From assembly GCA_003650255.1 (NCBI GenBank), contig QMOP01000023.1:1-11529 (forward strand): a DNA stretch of 11,529 bases, given 5' to 3'. Below the pieces are notes generated by a model. The model saw only the letters and a program-made list of their open reading frames with translations, was not told the origin of the DNA and made no database searches. Positions 1 to 7,570 of this stretch are shown here, one piece after another (position 1 is the first letter of the stretch; each line of letters opens with the position of its first letter). Source of the stretch: Caldisericota bacterium. Lineage in GTDB: Bacteria > CG03 > B21-G15. The translations under genes were made by a program, and so were the position numbers.

Positions 1-374
1 CTTTTCTTCCTCTTTACCAAATTATGTCGGTCAAGTACACAATGAATTGTACTTATTGCTGGTAGTTTTATATTTGAATATCTTCTTAATATGAGCTCTC
101 TAATCTTTGGTGCTCCCCAATTTGGTTTCTCCCTTTTTAGTCTTACTATTAATTGTTCAACTTCAAATGGTAGTTGATTTGGATGTGTATGTGGTGCCCT
201 GCTTTGGTTAAATAACCCTTTAACTCCTTGCTCTTTATATCTATTCCAGATTTTGTATCCTGTTACTCTGGAAATCCCAAATTCTTTACATAATGAACTC
301 ATCTGTTCTCCTGACAGTAATCTTCCAATAAACTTCATTCTTTCATCCATAATACTACTCTCCTTCCATGGCAT
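1..374 (-). CDS. IS481-family transposase, N-terminal part (runs off the left edge)
   Basis: The reading frame is open from ATG at 374 down to base 1, giving 124 codons with no stop. The protein begins MPWKESSIMDERMKF, has a helix-turn-helix at about residues 17-50 (LCKEFGISRVTGYKIWNRY), and then SRAPHTHP and PNWGAPKIRELI. This order is typical of the DNA-binding N-terminus of IS481-family transposases, where the sequence is usually MPWKE...SGE...L...YGISR.TGY...RAPH.HP...P.WG.rKlr. The catalytic DDE integrase core would lie beyond the window, so activity cannot be judged. A strong Shine-Dalgarno sequence, AAGGAGG at 380-386, fits the start at 374; an internal ATG at residue 9 is less likely. 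The gene lies on the same strand as tRNA-Ser and downstream of it, so tRNA transcription may read into it. No frameshift is seen in the visible part. The family call is from recalled motif similarity, not a database search. Confidence 0.9.
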   Translation of the reverse strand, partial: MPWKESSIMDERMKFIGRLLSGEQMSSLCKEFGISRVTGYKIWNRYKEQGVKGLFNQSRAPHTHPNQLPFEVEQLIVRLKREKPNWGAPKIRELILRRYSNIKLPAISTIHCVLDRHNLVKRKK

Positions 375-416
375 ATCTCCCTCCTTTTCTTTCAGGATGA
401 AGATATGCTACTATTT

Positions 417-456
417 TGTAAACTATGTGCCAAGAATAAAGTGTAAAGGATGTGCC
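417..456. repeat. Paired 15-bp direct repeats, probable end region of the IS481-type element
   Basis: TGTAAACTATGTGCC at 417-431 and TGTAAAGGATGTGCC at 442-456 match at 13 of 15 positions and start 25 bp apart. They lie between the transposase start and the tRNA gene. IS481-family elements often carry such TGTAAA...ATGT motifs near their ends, so these are probably transposase-binding sites at the end upstream of the transposase. The exact outer boundary is not certain; it should fall between about 457 and 471, just outside the tRNA 3' end. The other end of the element is outside the window, so neither the terminal inverted repeat nor a target duplication can be checked. Confidence 0.55.
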
Positions 457-471
457 CGGAATGTACCGTTC

Positions 472-563
472 TGGCGGAGGGGGAGGGATTCGAACCCCCG
501 GTGCCGTGGAAACGGCACAGCGGTTTTCAAGACCGCCGCCTTCGTCCGCTCGGCCACCCCTCC
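472..563 (-). tRNA. tRNA-Ser (anticodon UGA), CCA encoded
   Basis: Read on the minus strand, the 7-bp acceptor stem GGAGGGG pairs with CCCCTCC. It is followed by discriminator G (475) and an encoded CCA (474-472). The T arm contains GTTCGAAT. The anticodon TGA (complement of 527-529) sits in CTTGAAA. The long variable arm, GTGCCGT-TTCC-ACGGCAC, is the hallmark of a class II tRNA and together with the anticodon identifies serine decoding UCA (and UCG/UCU by wobble). The 92-nt gene is about 70% GC within an AT-rich background, as expected if the stems must be stable at high temperature. No terminator hairpin is seen between its 3' end and the IS-type repeats. Confidence 0.96.
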
Positions 564-573
564 TTTGAAAAAG

Positions 574-602
574 ATTATACCAAAAAAGTTTTAAAAAGGG
601 AA
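574..602 (-). promoter_or_regulatory. Probable promoter of tRNA-Ser
   Basis: On the minus strand a perfect -10 box, TATAAT, occupies 579-574. It ends 10 nt before the first base of the mature tRNA, so transcription would start only a few bases upstream of the 5' end. With a 17-bp spacer the -35 position is 602-597 (TTCCCT), a poor match to TTGACA. The -10 box is clear and the -35 box is weak. The promoter shares the 78-bp gap 564-641 with the divergent proA operon. Confidence 0.6.
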
Positions 603-617
603 AAGTTTTGTTAGAAT
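589..617 (+). promoter_or_regulatory. Possible promoter of the proA operon
   Basis: TAGAAT at 612-617 matches the -10 consensus at five of six positions and lies about 25 bp before the proA start. The -35 position, 17 bp upstream, reads TTTTAA (589-594), a weak match. A promoter is expected here because the gene to the left is on the opposite strand. The gap is so AT-rich that chance matches are likely. AAAAGTTTT occurs twice nearby (584-592 and 601-609), which may be chance or an operator-like direct repeat. Confidence 0.3.
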
Positions 618-641
618 AAAAAAAATTTAGAAGGGGGGCTT

Positions 642-1883
642 ATGGTTGAGGAGATTGCAAAAAAAACTAAAAAGGCATCTTTTAAACTTCAGAATGCAAC
701 TACAGAGGAAAAGAATGATGCTCTTTTAAAAATTAAAGAGGCACTAATTGAGGAAAAAGATAAAATTATGGAAGCAAATAAGATTGATGTTGAGAAAGCA
801 AAAAAGAATAATCTCAAATCATCTCTTATTGATAGATTGCTTATTACTGAGAAAAGATTTAATTCAATGGTAAATGGAATAGATGTTGTAATTGAACTTC
901 CTGATCCTTGTGGTGAGGTAATAGAAGAGATAAGGAGACCGAATGGATTGCTTATAAAGAAAGTTAGAGTTCCAATTGGTGTTGTTGGAATAATTTATGA
1001 ATCCCGTCCAAATGTTACATGTGATGCAACGATTCTTTGTTTAAAGAGTGGAAACTCTGTTATTTTAAGGGGAGGAAGTGAGGCAATAAATTCAAATAAA
1101 ACAATAGTTTCTGCAATAAGAAAAGGAATTTCAAGAAGTGTGCTTCCTGAGGATTGTGTATCATTTATAGATAGACCTGAAAGAGAACTTGTTTATAAAA
1201 TGCTTGAACTTGATGAATATATTGATTTGATAATTCCAAGAGGAAGTGAGCAGATGATAAAGGCAATTAAGGAGAAATCAAAGATTCCTGTTATTGGACA
1301 TGGCAAGGGGCTTTGTCATCTTTATGTTGATAAGGATGCAGATATTGATATGGCAGTTAGAATCACTTTAAATGCAAAGGTTCAAAGACCTGGTGTGTGT
1401 AATGCTATTGAGACATTGCTTGTTCACGAAAGTATTGCAAGTGAGTTTCTTCCAAAGGTTCAAAGTGAATTGGAGAAACACAATGTTGAGTTAAGGGGAT
1501 GTGAAAAGACAAGAAAGATTCTTACTTCAATAAAAGATGCAACGGAAGAGGACTGGTGGACAGAGTATCTTGACCTTATTCTTTCAATAAAGATTGTTGA
1601 AAGTGTTGATGAAGCAATTTCACATATAAATTTTTATGGTTCTAAACACTCTGAGGCAATTGTTACTAATAACAATGAGAATGCGAAGAAATTTTTAAAT
1701 TATGTTGATGCCTCAACTGTATATCACAATGCATCAACAAGGTTTACTGATGGTGGGGAATTTGGAATGGGAGCAGAGATTGGAATTTCAAATCAAAAAC
1801 TTCATGCAAGAGGGCCAATGGGTTTAAAAGAACTTACAACCTATAAATATGTTGTTTATGGAAATGGACAGATAAGGGAATGA
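642..1883 (+). CDS. proA: Glutamate-5-semialdehyde dehydrogenase (gamma-glutamyl phosphate reductase)
   Basis: Catalyses the NADPH-dependent reduction of gamma-glutamyl phosphate to glutamate-5-semialdehyde, the second step of proline synthesis, in the cytoplasm. The 413 residues match the usual length (about 415-420). Family signatures include YESRPNVTCDA (119-129), SGNSVILRGGSEAINSN (136-152, part of the coenzyme fold), the catalytic cysteine C253 in VQRPGVCNAIET, and the C-terminal signature STRFTDGGEFGMGAEIGIS (365-383) running into HARGPMGLKELTT. The ATG at 642 follows AAGGGGGG (631-638), an acceptable Shine-Dalgarno sequence, and gives the normal N-terminus. It is the first gene of the long plus-strand operon. 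Its usual partner proB (glutamate 5-kinase) is not beside it; the upstream side is occupied by the divergent tRNA and IS element. The stop overlaps the nadD start (ATGA). Confidence 0.97.
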   Translation: MVEEIAKKTKKASFKLQNATTEEKNDALLKIKEALIEEKDKIMEANKIDVEKAKKNNLKSSLIDRLLITEKRFNSMVNGIDVVIELPDPCGEVIEEIRRPNGLLIKKVRVPIGVVGIIYESRPNVTCDATILCLKSGNSVILRGGSEAINSNKTIVSAIRKGISRSVLPEDCVSFIDRPERELVYKMLELDEYIDLIIPRGSEQMIKAIKEKSKIPVIGHGKGLCHLYVDKDADIDMAVRITLNAKVQRPGVCNAIETLLVHESIASEFLPKVQSELEKHNVELRGCEKTRKILTSIKDATEEDWWTEYLDLILSIKIVESVDEAISHINFYGSKHSEAIVTNNNENAKKFLNYVDASTVYHNASTRFTDGGEFGMGAEIGISNQKLHARGPMGLKELTTYKYVVYGNGQIRE

Positions 1884-2464
1884 AATATAATAGAATTGGT
1901 CTATTTGGTGGCTCATTTAATCCACCACATTTAGGGCATCTTATAATGGCAGAGGAGTTTGTAAACAGATTTTCAATTGATAAGTTATTTTTCATACCAG
2001 TTGGAATTCCACCACATAAAAATGTTGAACTTGCTCCAAAAGAGGATAGATTTAAAATGACAGTTCTTGCAACAGCGGATAATGAAAAATTTTTTGTCTC
2101 TGATTATGAGATAAAAAAAGAGGAACCATCATACACATATATTACAGTTCTTGAGTTCAAGAATAGATTTTACAATTCTGAAATATTTCTACTTCTTGGA
2201 TATGATTCACTTCTTGAAATAAAGACATGGAAGAATTATAATTTAATTTTTGAAAATGCAAAACTCTGTGCTTTTGCAAGAGAGGGTTTTGACATCAGAG
2301 GTTTTGATAAAGAAATTCTTAGGAAAATTCTTATTATAGATGATATCAAAATCAATATTTCATCCTCAATGATTAGAGAAAGAATCAAAAAAGGTCTTCC
2401 TTATAGATATTTTCTTCATCCGAGAGTTTACGATTATATAGTTGCAAAAGGTTTTTATAGGTGA
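1880..2464 (+). CDS. nadD: Nicotinate-nucleotide adenylyltransferase
   Basis: Transfers AMP from ATP to nicotinate mononucleotide, giving deamido-NAD, in NAD synthesis. At 194 residues it is of normal length. The nucleotidyltransferase fold is shown by GGSFNPPHLGH (10-20, the HxGH-type ATP-binding motif), PPHK (44-47), the GYDSLLEIKTW stretch (107-117) and ISSSMIRERI (160-169, the ISST.IR motif that contacts ATP phosphates). The short C-terminal tail HPRVYDYI is also typical. The ATG overlaps the proA stop by four bases (ATGA), so translation is probably coupled. The following LCP gene starts at GTG inside the nadD stop region. The order nadD-LCP-rsfS recurs in many bacteria, which supports the call. 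Confidence 0.96.
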   Translation: MKYNRIGLFGGSFNPPHLGHLIMAEEFVNRFSIDKLFFIPVGIPPHKNVELAPKEDRFKMTVLATADNEKFFVSDYEIKKEEPSYTYITVLEFKNRFYNSEIFLLLGYDSLLEIKTWKNYNLIFENAKLCAFAREGFDIRGFDKEILRKILIIDDIKINISSSMIRERIKKGLPYRYFLHPRVYDYIVAKGFYR

Positions 2465-3672
2465 AGGTTTTAAAATTTTTTTTGATTGTTTTCATCTTTA
2501 TAGGGTTATCTATAGGATTTATAATCCAGAGAAATTCAACTTTATTTAAAAAGATTTCAAGAGGAGAAAGAGTAAATTTTCTTGTTCTTGGAACAGATGA
2601 GTTAAAATATGGAAGACATGCGGATACAATAATCTTAGTTTCGTACGAGCCAAAAACAAAATTCTTTGATGTTCTTTCAATTCCAAGGGATACATACGTT
2701 GGAAGAATAAAATGGAGGAGAAGAAAATTATCTGAAGTTCTTTTTCTTTCTTTAAGGAAAAGAAAGGATTTGAGTAGAGCTGTCCTTGATTTTACAAAAA
2801 GAGTTGAAAAGATTGTTTCTATGGATATTGATTTTTATTTTGTTGTAACATATGAAGGATTCAAAGATTTAATTGATACAATTGGTAGAATTAAGGTTTA
2901 TATTCCTTTTGATATGGATTATGATGATAACTGGGGAAATCTCCATATCCATTTTAAAAAGGGATGGCACAATTTAAATGGCGAGGATGCTTTAAAGTAT
3001 ATAAGATTTAGAAAGACAGCATTAGGTGATAAAGGAAGGATTATGAGGCAGCAGGAGTTTTTAAAACTTGTTATAAAGAAAGGATTATCAATAAATACAG
3101 TTTTTAAAATTCCAGATTTGATTGAAATTTTTAAAAAGAAGTTTCTTACAAATCTTTCAATATATGATATGATTGTAATCTTGAATGAGGCAAGATTTTT
3201 TGATTTTAAGAATTTGAGGTTTCAACTTCTTTCAGGAGAGCCGAGGATTCTTTCTGGAAAAGATTTCCTTATTCTTGATGAGGAGAAAAAAGAGGAAATG
3301 GTGGATGTGATTAAGAACTCATGGAGAGTTAACTGGCCAAGACCTGATAAAAGGATTAAGATAAAAAGAATTGAAAATGAAAAGGAATCTCTAATTGTTG
3401 ATGTGTGGAATGCGACAAAAAGAAGTGGTCTTGCAGAGAGGGTTTCAAAAATTTTAAGGTATTATGGAATAGATGTTCTTGAATGGGGGAACTGGGGAAG
3501 AAATAAAAGGTATTCAATGGTTGTGGCAAGGACTGGAGATTTGAAAAAGGCACATAGAATTGCAAAAATTTTGGATATAAAGATAGTAAAGACAGATATT
3601 GATAAAACAAGAATGGTTGACTGTTCAATTGTTTTAGGAGAGGATTTTAAATTTGATGAAGAGGGATTATAA
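2461..3672 (+). CDS. LytR-CpsA-Psr (LCP) family protein with LytR C-terminal domain
   Basis: LCP proteins are membrane-anchored phosphotransferases that move polyprenyl-linked glycopolymers onto peptidoglycan or other acceptors outside the cytoplasmic membrane. The 403-residue protein has one N-terminal membrane segment (about 4-22). The LCP domain follows at about 36-205: NFLVLGTDE (39-47), RHADT (52-56), SIPRDTYV (73-80) and ALKYIRFRK...GRIMRQQEF (177-200), carrying the Arg/Asp residues that bind the pyrophosphate head group. A LytR_C-type domain spans about 309-395 (VDVWNATKRSGLAERVSKIL). The start is GTG at 2461, overlapping the nadD stop (GTGA); no better ATG exists near the membrane segment. 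The true acceptor and polymer are unknown. The end overlaps rsfS by 17 nt. Confidence 0.9.
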   Translation: MKVLKFFLIVFIFIGLSIGFIIQRNSTLFKKISRGERVNFLVLGTDELKYGRHADTIILVSYEPKTKFFDVLSIPRDTYVGRIKWRRRKLSEVLFLSLRKRKDLSRAVLDFTKRVEKIVSMDIDFYFVVTYEGFKDLIDTIGRIKVYIPFDMDYDDNWGNLHIHFKKGWHNLNGEDALKYIRFRKTALGDKGRIMRQQEFLKLVIKKGLSINTVFKIPDLIEIFKKKFLTNLSIYDMIVILNEARFFDFKNLRFQLLSGEPRILSGKDFLILDEEKKEEMVDVIKNSWRVNWPRPDKRIKIKRIENEKESLIVDVWNATKRSGLAERVSKILRYYGIDVLEWGNWGRNKRYSMVVARTGDLKKAHRIAKILDIKIVKTDIDKTRMVDCSIVLGEDFKFDEEGL

Positions 3673-4012
3673 GAAACTTGTAAGAATTGCCGCAAGAAAC
3701 CTTTATAATAAACAGGCAGAGGATGTTTTTATATATGATGTAAGGGATTTCTCTCCTTTTTTTGACTGGGTTCTTGTTGCAACAGGAAAGAATGAAGTTC
3801 ATTTAAAGGCACTTCTTGACTCATTAATTGAGGAGATGGAAAAGAGTTCCCTTTCTCCACATCATATAGAAGGAGAGGATGCAAAAAGATGGATACTTAT
3901 TGATTATGAGGGTTTTGTTGTTCATATATTTCTTCCAGAGGTGAGAAAATATTATGAATTTGATAGGATTTTTGAGGGAATGAAAAAGTTGAGATTTGTT
4001 TATAAGAGATGA
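3656..4012 (+). CDS. rsfS: Ribosomal silencing factor RsfS
   Basis: RsfS (Iojap/DUF143 family) binds ribosomal protein uL14 on the large subunit and blocks subunit joining, lowering translation in poor conditions. The 118-residue protein shows the family pattern FFDWVLVATGKNEVHLKAL (35-53), IEGEDAKRWILIDYEGFVVHIFLPEVRKYYEFDRIF (71-106), with W79, HIF 90-92 and the YY pair at 99-100. I chose ATG at 3656; a TTG directly before it (3653) would add one residue and cannot be excluded. AGGAGAGG at 3636-3643 can serve either start. The gene overlaps the end of the LCP gene, and its stop overlaps the argS start (ATGA). It is the usual neighbour of nadD. Confidence 0.93.
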   Translation: MKRDYKKLVRIAARNLYNKQAEDVFIYDVRDFSPFFDWVLVATGKNEVHLKALLDSLIEEMEKSSLSPHHIEGEDAKRWILIDYEGFVVHIFLPEVRKYYEFDRIFEGMKKLRFVYKR

Positions 4013-5577
4013 AGAAAATTTTAGAAAAGAGAATAAAGGAGAATATTGATATTGAAGTTCCACTTTCATCTCCACCTCAATGGGTTGATGCTGATTTTTC
4101 TACAAATGTTGCTTTTAGAATTGTAAAAGAGGAGAAAAGGAATGTTCAGGAAGTTGCGGATGAGTTGATTAGAGAATTAAAAAAGATGTATGAGTTTAAG
4201 GATGTTTATTTTCTTAAACCAGGATTTATAAATTTTAAGATTTCAGATGATTTTATAATTGAGGAGTTTTTAAAGTTTTCAAAAGATATTGATGAATATG
4301 TAAGAAGAAATGTTAAGAGGGAGAAAAAGAGAGTTTTGATTGAGTGTGTTAGTGCAAATCCAACAGGTCCACTACATATAGGACATGGAAGAGGAGGTGT
4401 TATTGGAGATGGATTAAGGGGGGTTTATAAATTTCTTGGTTTTGATGTTTCTTTTGAATACTATGTGAATGACAGAGGAAAACAGATAGAACTTCTTGGA
4501 GAATCTTTAAAAGCAAGATATAATGGAGGAAATCCTCCTGAGAATGGTTATAAAGGAGATTACTTAATTAAGATTGCTGAGAAACTTAAAAAAGAAAAAA
4601 GAGAGATTGATAACTGGGGAGAGGTTGCTGTTAATGAAATACTTTCAATTATAAAAGAGGAACTTTCAATTTTTGGTATGAAGTTTGATAGATTTTTCCA
4701 TGAAACAGAACTTTATAAAAATGGAACAGTTGATGAGATTTTAAACATCCTTAATGAAAAGGGTTTGATTTATGAAAAAGATAATGCTAAATGGTTTAAA
4801 GCAAAAGAGTTTGGAGATACTGAAGATAGAGTTATAATCAAATCTGATGGAACTCCAACCTATTTTCTTTCGGATATTGCTTATCACTATGATAAATTAA
4901 GAAGGGGATATGATGTTTTAATAAATACATGGGGAGCAGACCATCATGGTTATGTTAAGAGATTAGAGGCAGGAATTCAGGCACTTACAGGAAAAAAGGA
5001 CATATTGAAGGTTGTTCTTTATCAACTTGTAAGAGTAAAAAGAAAAGGAGAACTTGTTTCTATGAGCACAAGGGAAGGTGAGTTTATTGAATTGAGGAAA
5101 GTTATTGATGAGGTTGGAAAGGATGTTGCAAGAATATATTTACTTCTTAAAAGATATTCAACTCCTCTTGATTTTGATCTTGAAGAGGCAAAGAAAAAAT
5201 CAATGGATAATCCTGTCTATTATATCCAGTATGCACATGCAAGAATTTCAAGTATATTGAGAAAAAGAAAGGAGAGATTTGGAGATTTCAATTATGAATT
5301 TTCTAAAGAGAAATTAAAAGATGTTGTTATTGAAAAGGAAATTGAGATTATGAAGAAACTTTTGTTTCTTCCAGATTTACTTTCATTTGTTCTTGATGAA
5401 CTTGATCCGTATTTTATTGTGGATTATCTTCTTTCCCTTTCTTCTCTTTTCCATAACTACTATAACTATGAAAGGATTCTTGAAAATGAATGGAGAATTG
5501 CATTTATTGAGAAAATAAAAGATGTAATTGGGAAATTGCTTCTTATTCTTGGAATAAAGCCACTGGAGGAGATGTGA
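4009..5577 (+). CDS. argS: Arginyl-tRNA synthetase
   Basis: Charges tRNA-Arg with arginine using ATP (class I synthetase). The 522 residues are slightly short for the family (about 540-580). The N-terminal tRNA-recognition domain (about 1-85) is present. SANPTGPLHIGHGRGGVIGD (115-134) contains the HIGH motif at 123-126; GADHHGY (309-315), SMSTREGEF (351-359, the degenerate KMSKS loop usual in ArgS) and NPVYYIQYAHARI (401-413) follow. The DALR anticodon-binding domain runs from about 405 to the C-terminus, ending with the typical LLLILGIKPLEEM. The ATG overlaps the rsfS stop and the stop overlaps the GTG start of the next gene, so expression is likely coupled to both. Nothing appears truncated; the shorter length comes from compact linkers. 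Confidence 0.97.
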   Translation: MKKILEKRIKENIDIEVPLSSPPQWVDADFSTNVAFRIVKEEKRNVQEVADELIRELKKMYEFKDVYFLKPGFINFKISDDFIIEEFLKFSKDIDEYVRRNVKREKKRVLIECVSANPTGPLHIGHGRGGVIGDGLRGVYKFLGFDVSFEYYVNDRGKQIELLGESLKARYNGGNPPENGYKGDYLIKIAEKLKKEKREIDNWGEVAVNEILSIIKEELSIFGMKFDRFFHETELYKNGTVDEILNILNEKGLIYEKDNAKWFKAKEFGDTEDRVIIKSDGTPTYFLSDIAYHYDKLRRGYDVLINTWGADHHGYVKRLEAGIQALTGKKDILKVVLYQLVRVKRKGELVSMSTREGEFIELRKVIDEVGKDVARIYLLLKRYSTPLDFDLEEAKKKSMDNPVYYIQYAHARISSILRKRKERFGDFNYEFSKEKLKDVVIEKEIEIMKKLLFLPDLLSFVLDELDPYFIVDYLLSLSSLFHNYYNYERILENEWRIAFIEKIKDVIGKLLLILGIKPLEEM

Positions 5578-6296
5578 ATGAAGTTTTCTCTTTTTATTCT
5601 GGTTACATAATTGCTCAGAAAATAATTTTTTCTCTTTTTGTAATTTATTCAATTTTAAAAAAGGGAATCAAAAAGGAGTATTTTTTCATCTATTTTTTCT
5701 TTAACTTCCTTTCAATAAGTGGAGCAATGGGACATATAAAATACAATCTTGATGTAACATTAAAAGCAGGCATATTTTTAAAAATTTTGCTCTTTTTAAT
5801 TCTTTTACTTGGTGCAACTGGAGTTTATTTTTTTGTTTTTAAAAATGAGTTGAGTTGGATTTTTACAATTTTAATTTCCCAACTTTTATTTCTCTATATT
5901 TCAAAAATAAAAACACCTCAGCATTTTTCTCTTTCATTCTGGGAATTCTCTTCATTCCTTCTTTTCCTCTTTTATCTTTTTAAATTAACAGAAGAAAAGG
6001 ATGAGTTTTATGAGATAAGATATGATGTTAAACTCCTTTATTTGATACCTTTAATTTTTTCTCTTTTTATTCCCCATTTTGCAATCCTGCCACTTCCAAC
6101 AATTCTTGCCTGTTTTTCTTTTTATCTAATTTTTTCAAACATAGATAAAAAGGATGTTTTTTTGCTTTCTCTATTTTCAATTTTTTCAATTCTTTTCTCC
6201 ACCTATTCAAAAAATCCAGTTAAATTTGCTAAAATAATTCTCCTTGTAGTTATTGTTTCATCTATTTTGAGGTTAAGATATGTTGAAGGAAATTGA
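5574..6296 (+). CDS. Unknown multi-pass membrane protein
   Basis: I do not recognise this protein. It has 240 residues, of which 36 (15%) are phenylalanine, with many Ile and Leu, and about eight or nine candidate membrane segments: roughly 9-28, 35-52, 66-89, 94-111, 120-137, 153-171, 172-189, 194-211 and 217-234. The longest polar stretch is the loop TEEKDEFYEIRYDVK (139-153). No catalytic motif, signal peptide or known transporter signature is visible. The start is GTG at 5574, four bases after GGAGG (5565-5569) at the end of argS; the ATG at 5578 is in another frame and soon stops. The 3' end overlaps tyrS by 17 nt. Tight packing between argS and tyrS indicates a real, translated gene, but that position does not reveal its function. 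Confidence 0.75.
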   Translation: MNEVFSFYSGYIIAQKIIFSLFVIYSILKKGIKKEYFFIYFFFNFLSISGAMGHIKYNLDVTLKAGIFLKILLFLILLLGATGVYFFVFKNELSWIFTILISQLLFLYISKIKTPQHFSLSFWEFSSFLLFLFYLFKLTEEKDEFYEIRYDVKLLYLIPLIFSLFIPHFAILPLPTILACFSFYLIFSNIDKKDVFLLSLFSIFSILFSTYSKNPVKFAKIILLVVIVSSILRLRYVEGN

Positions 6297-7434
6297 ACTG
6301 ATAAAAAGGGGAGTAGTTGATCTTATAAGTGAGGAGGAGTTAGTTAAAAAAATTAAAGAGAAAAAGAGTTTAAGGGTTAAATTTGGTGCAGATCCAACAG
6401 CACCTGATATTCATCTTGGGCATGTTGTTGTTTTAAAAAAATTAAGACAGTTTCAGGATTTAGGACATACTGTTTATTTTATAATAGGTGATTTTACAGC
6501 AATGATAGGTGACCCATCAGGAAGATCTCAGACAAGACCCATTTTAAGTAAAAAAGAGATAGATGAGAATGCAAAGACATATGAGAGGCAGATTTTTAAG
6601 GTTCTGAGAAAGGAAAAGACAGTTATAGTTAGAAATTCAGAATGGTTTTTAAAGATGGATGTAAGAGAACTACTTAAATTGATTTCTACCTATACTGTTT
6701 CAAAAATGCTTGAAAGGGAGGATTTTAAAAATAGATATAAAAATGGTTTGCCAATCTCAATCCTTGAGTTTATATATCCGCTTCTTCAGGGATATGATTC
6801 TGTTTATTTAAAAGCAGATGTTGAGATTGGTGGAGAGGACCAGATTTTTAATCTTCTTACTGCAAGGGAGATTCAAAGGGCTTATGGAGTTGAGGAACAG
6901 GTCGTTCTTACTTTACCACTTCTTGAAGGAACTGATGGAGTTAAGAAGATGAGTAAGTCACTTGGTAATTATATTGGAATAGATGAGGATGCAATTGATA
7001 TTTTTGGAAAATTGATGAGTATTCCTGATTCACTTCTTGAAAAATATATTACACTTCTTACAAACATGAAGTATGATGAAAAAAAGCATCCAAAGGAATT
7101 GAAAAAGGAACTTGCATTTTGCATAACAGAGGAGTTTAAGGGAAAGGGAGAAGCAATAAAGGCAAAAGATCATTTTGAAAGAGTTTTTGAGAAAAGAGAG
7201 ATTCCAGATGAACTTGAGGAAAAAATAATAGAAGAAGGGAAGTATGATATAGCAGAACTTTTGTTTAAAATAAAAGCAGTTCCCTCAAAGAGTGAGGCAA
7301 AAAGGATTATAACTCAGGGTGGAGTTAAAATAGATGGAAGAACTGTTGAGAGTTTTAAGGAGGAGATAGAGGTTAAGGATGGAATTATTTTGAAAGTAGG
7401 AAAAAGAAAATTTTACAAATTGAAAGTGATATGA
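6280..7434 (+). CDS. tyrS: Tyrosyl-tRNA synthetase
   Basis: Charges tRNA-Tyr with tyrosine (class I synthetase). The 384-residue protein is of the shorter, TyrZ/TyrS2-like bacterial type: KFGADPTAPDIHLGH (34-48, HIGH-like HLGH at 45-48), GDFTAMIGDPSGRSQTRP (70-87) and KKMSKSLGNYIG (222-233, with KMSKS at 223-227). A C-terminal S4 RNA-binding domain lies at about 323-384 (VPSKSEAKRIITQGGVKIDG). One oddity is GGEDQIFN (184-191), where family members I know have GGTDQ(K/R)FN; the Asp and Gln expected to contact tyrosine remain. The ATG at 6280 overlaps the end of the membrane-protein gene by 17 nt. The stop is followed by the only sizeable non-coding gap in the operon. Confidence 0.96.
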   Translation: MLKEIELIKRGVVDLISEEELVKKIKEKKSLRVKFGADPTAPDIHLGHVVVLKKLRQFQDLGHTVYFIIGDFTAMIGDPSGRSQTRPILSKKEIDENAKTYERQIFKVLRKEKTVIVRNSEWFLKMDVRELLKLISTYTVSKMLEREDFKNRYKNGLPISILEFIYPLLQGYDSVYLKADVEIGGEDQIFNLLTAREIQRAYGVEEQVVLTLPLLEGTDGVKKMSKSLGNYIGIDEDAIDIFGKLMSIPDSLLEKYITLLTNMKYDEKKHPKELKKELAFCITEEFKGKGEAIKAKDHFERVFEKREIPDELEEKIIEEGKYDIAELLFKIKAVPSKSEAKRIITQGGVKIDGRTVESFKEEIEVKDGIILKVGKRKFYKLKVI

Positions 7435-7443
7435 AAATAAAAA

Positions 7444-7555
7444 AGAAGAGTGGTTTTCCCCTCGGGGGACGCTCGCGTATGTGGCTCGCTCTACTCGCTG
7501 CGGTAGAATGCTCCATGTCCTCGCTCGTAAAGCCTCCTCGGGAAAAACCACTTCT
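7444..7555. repeat. GC-rich segment flanked by imperfect inverted repeats (MITE-like or structured RNA element)
   Basis: The left arm AGAAGAGTGGTTTTCCC (7444-7460) is the reverse complement, with small gaps, of the right arm GGGAAAAACCACTTCT (7540-7555). Between them, 7461-7539 is clearly GC-rich against an AT-rich background and contains CTCGC four times (within 7471-7527), as well as a small CCCCTCGGGG palindrome (about 7459-7468). No T-run follows the right arm, so it is not a standard terminator. A short open frame crosses it, but base and codon use are unlike any neighbour and it resembles no protein. It splits an otherwise gap-free operon. An inserted miniature repeat element is the best explanation; a structured leader of apgM is the alternative. 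Confidence 0.6.
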
Positions 7556-7570
7556 CCTGCTTACTGCTCA

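Noticed and set aside
253..594. 113-codon plus-strand open frame over the transposase start and the tRNA gene
   Set aside because: It is antisense to a clear IS481-type transposase and to tRNA-Ser; its sequence is a by-product of both.
7444..7555. Rho-independent terminator of tyrS
   Set aside because: The arms could pair, but they are about 80 bases apart and no T-run follows the right arm, so the usual compact GC hairpin plus U tract is missing.
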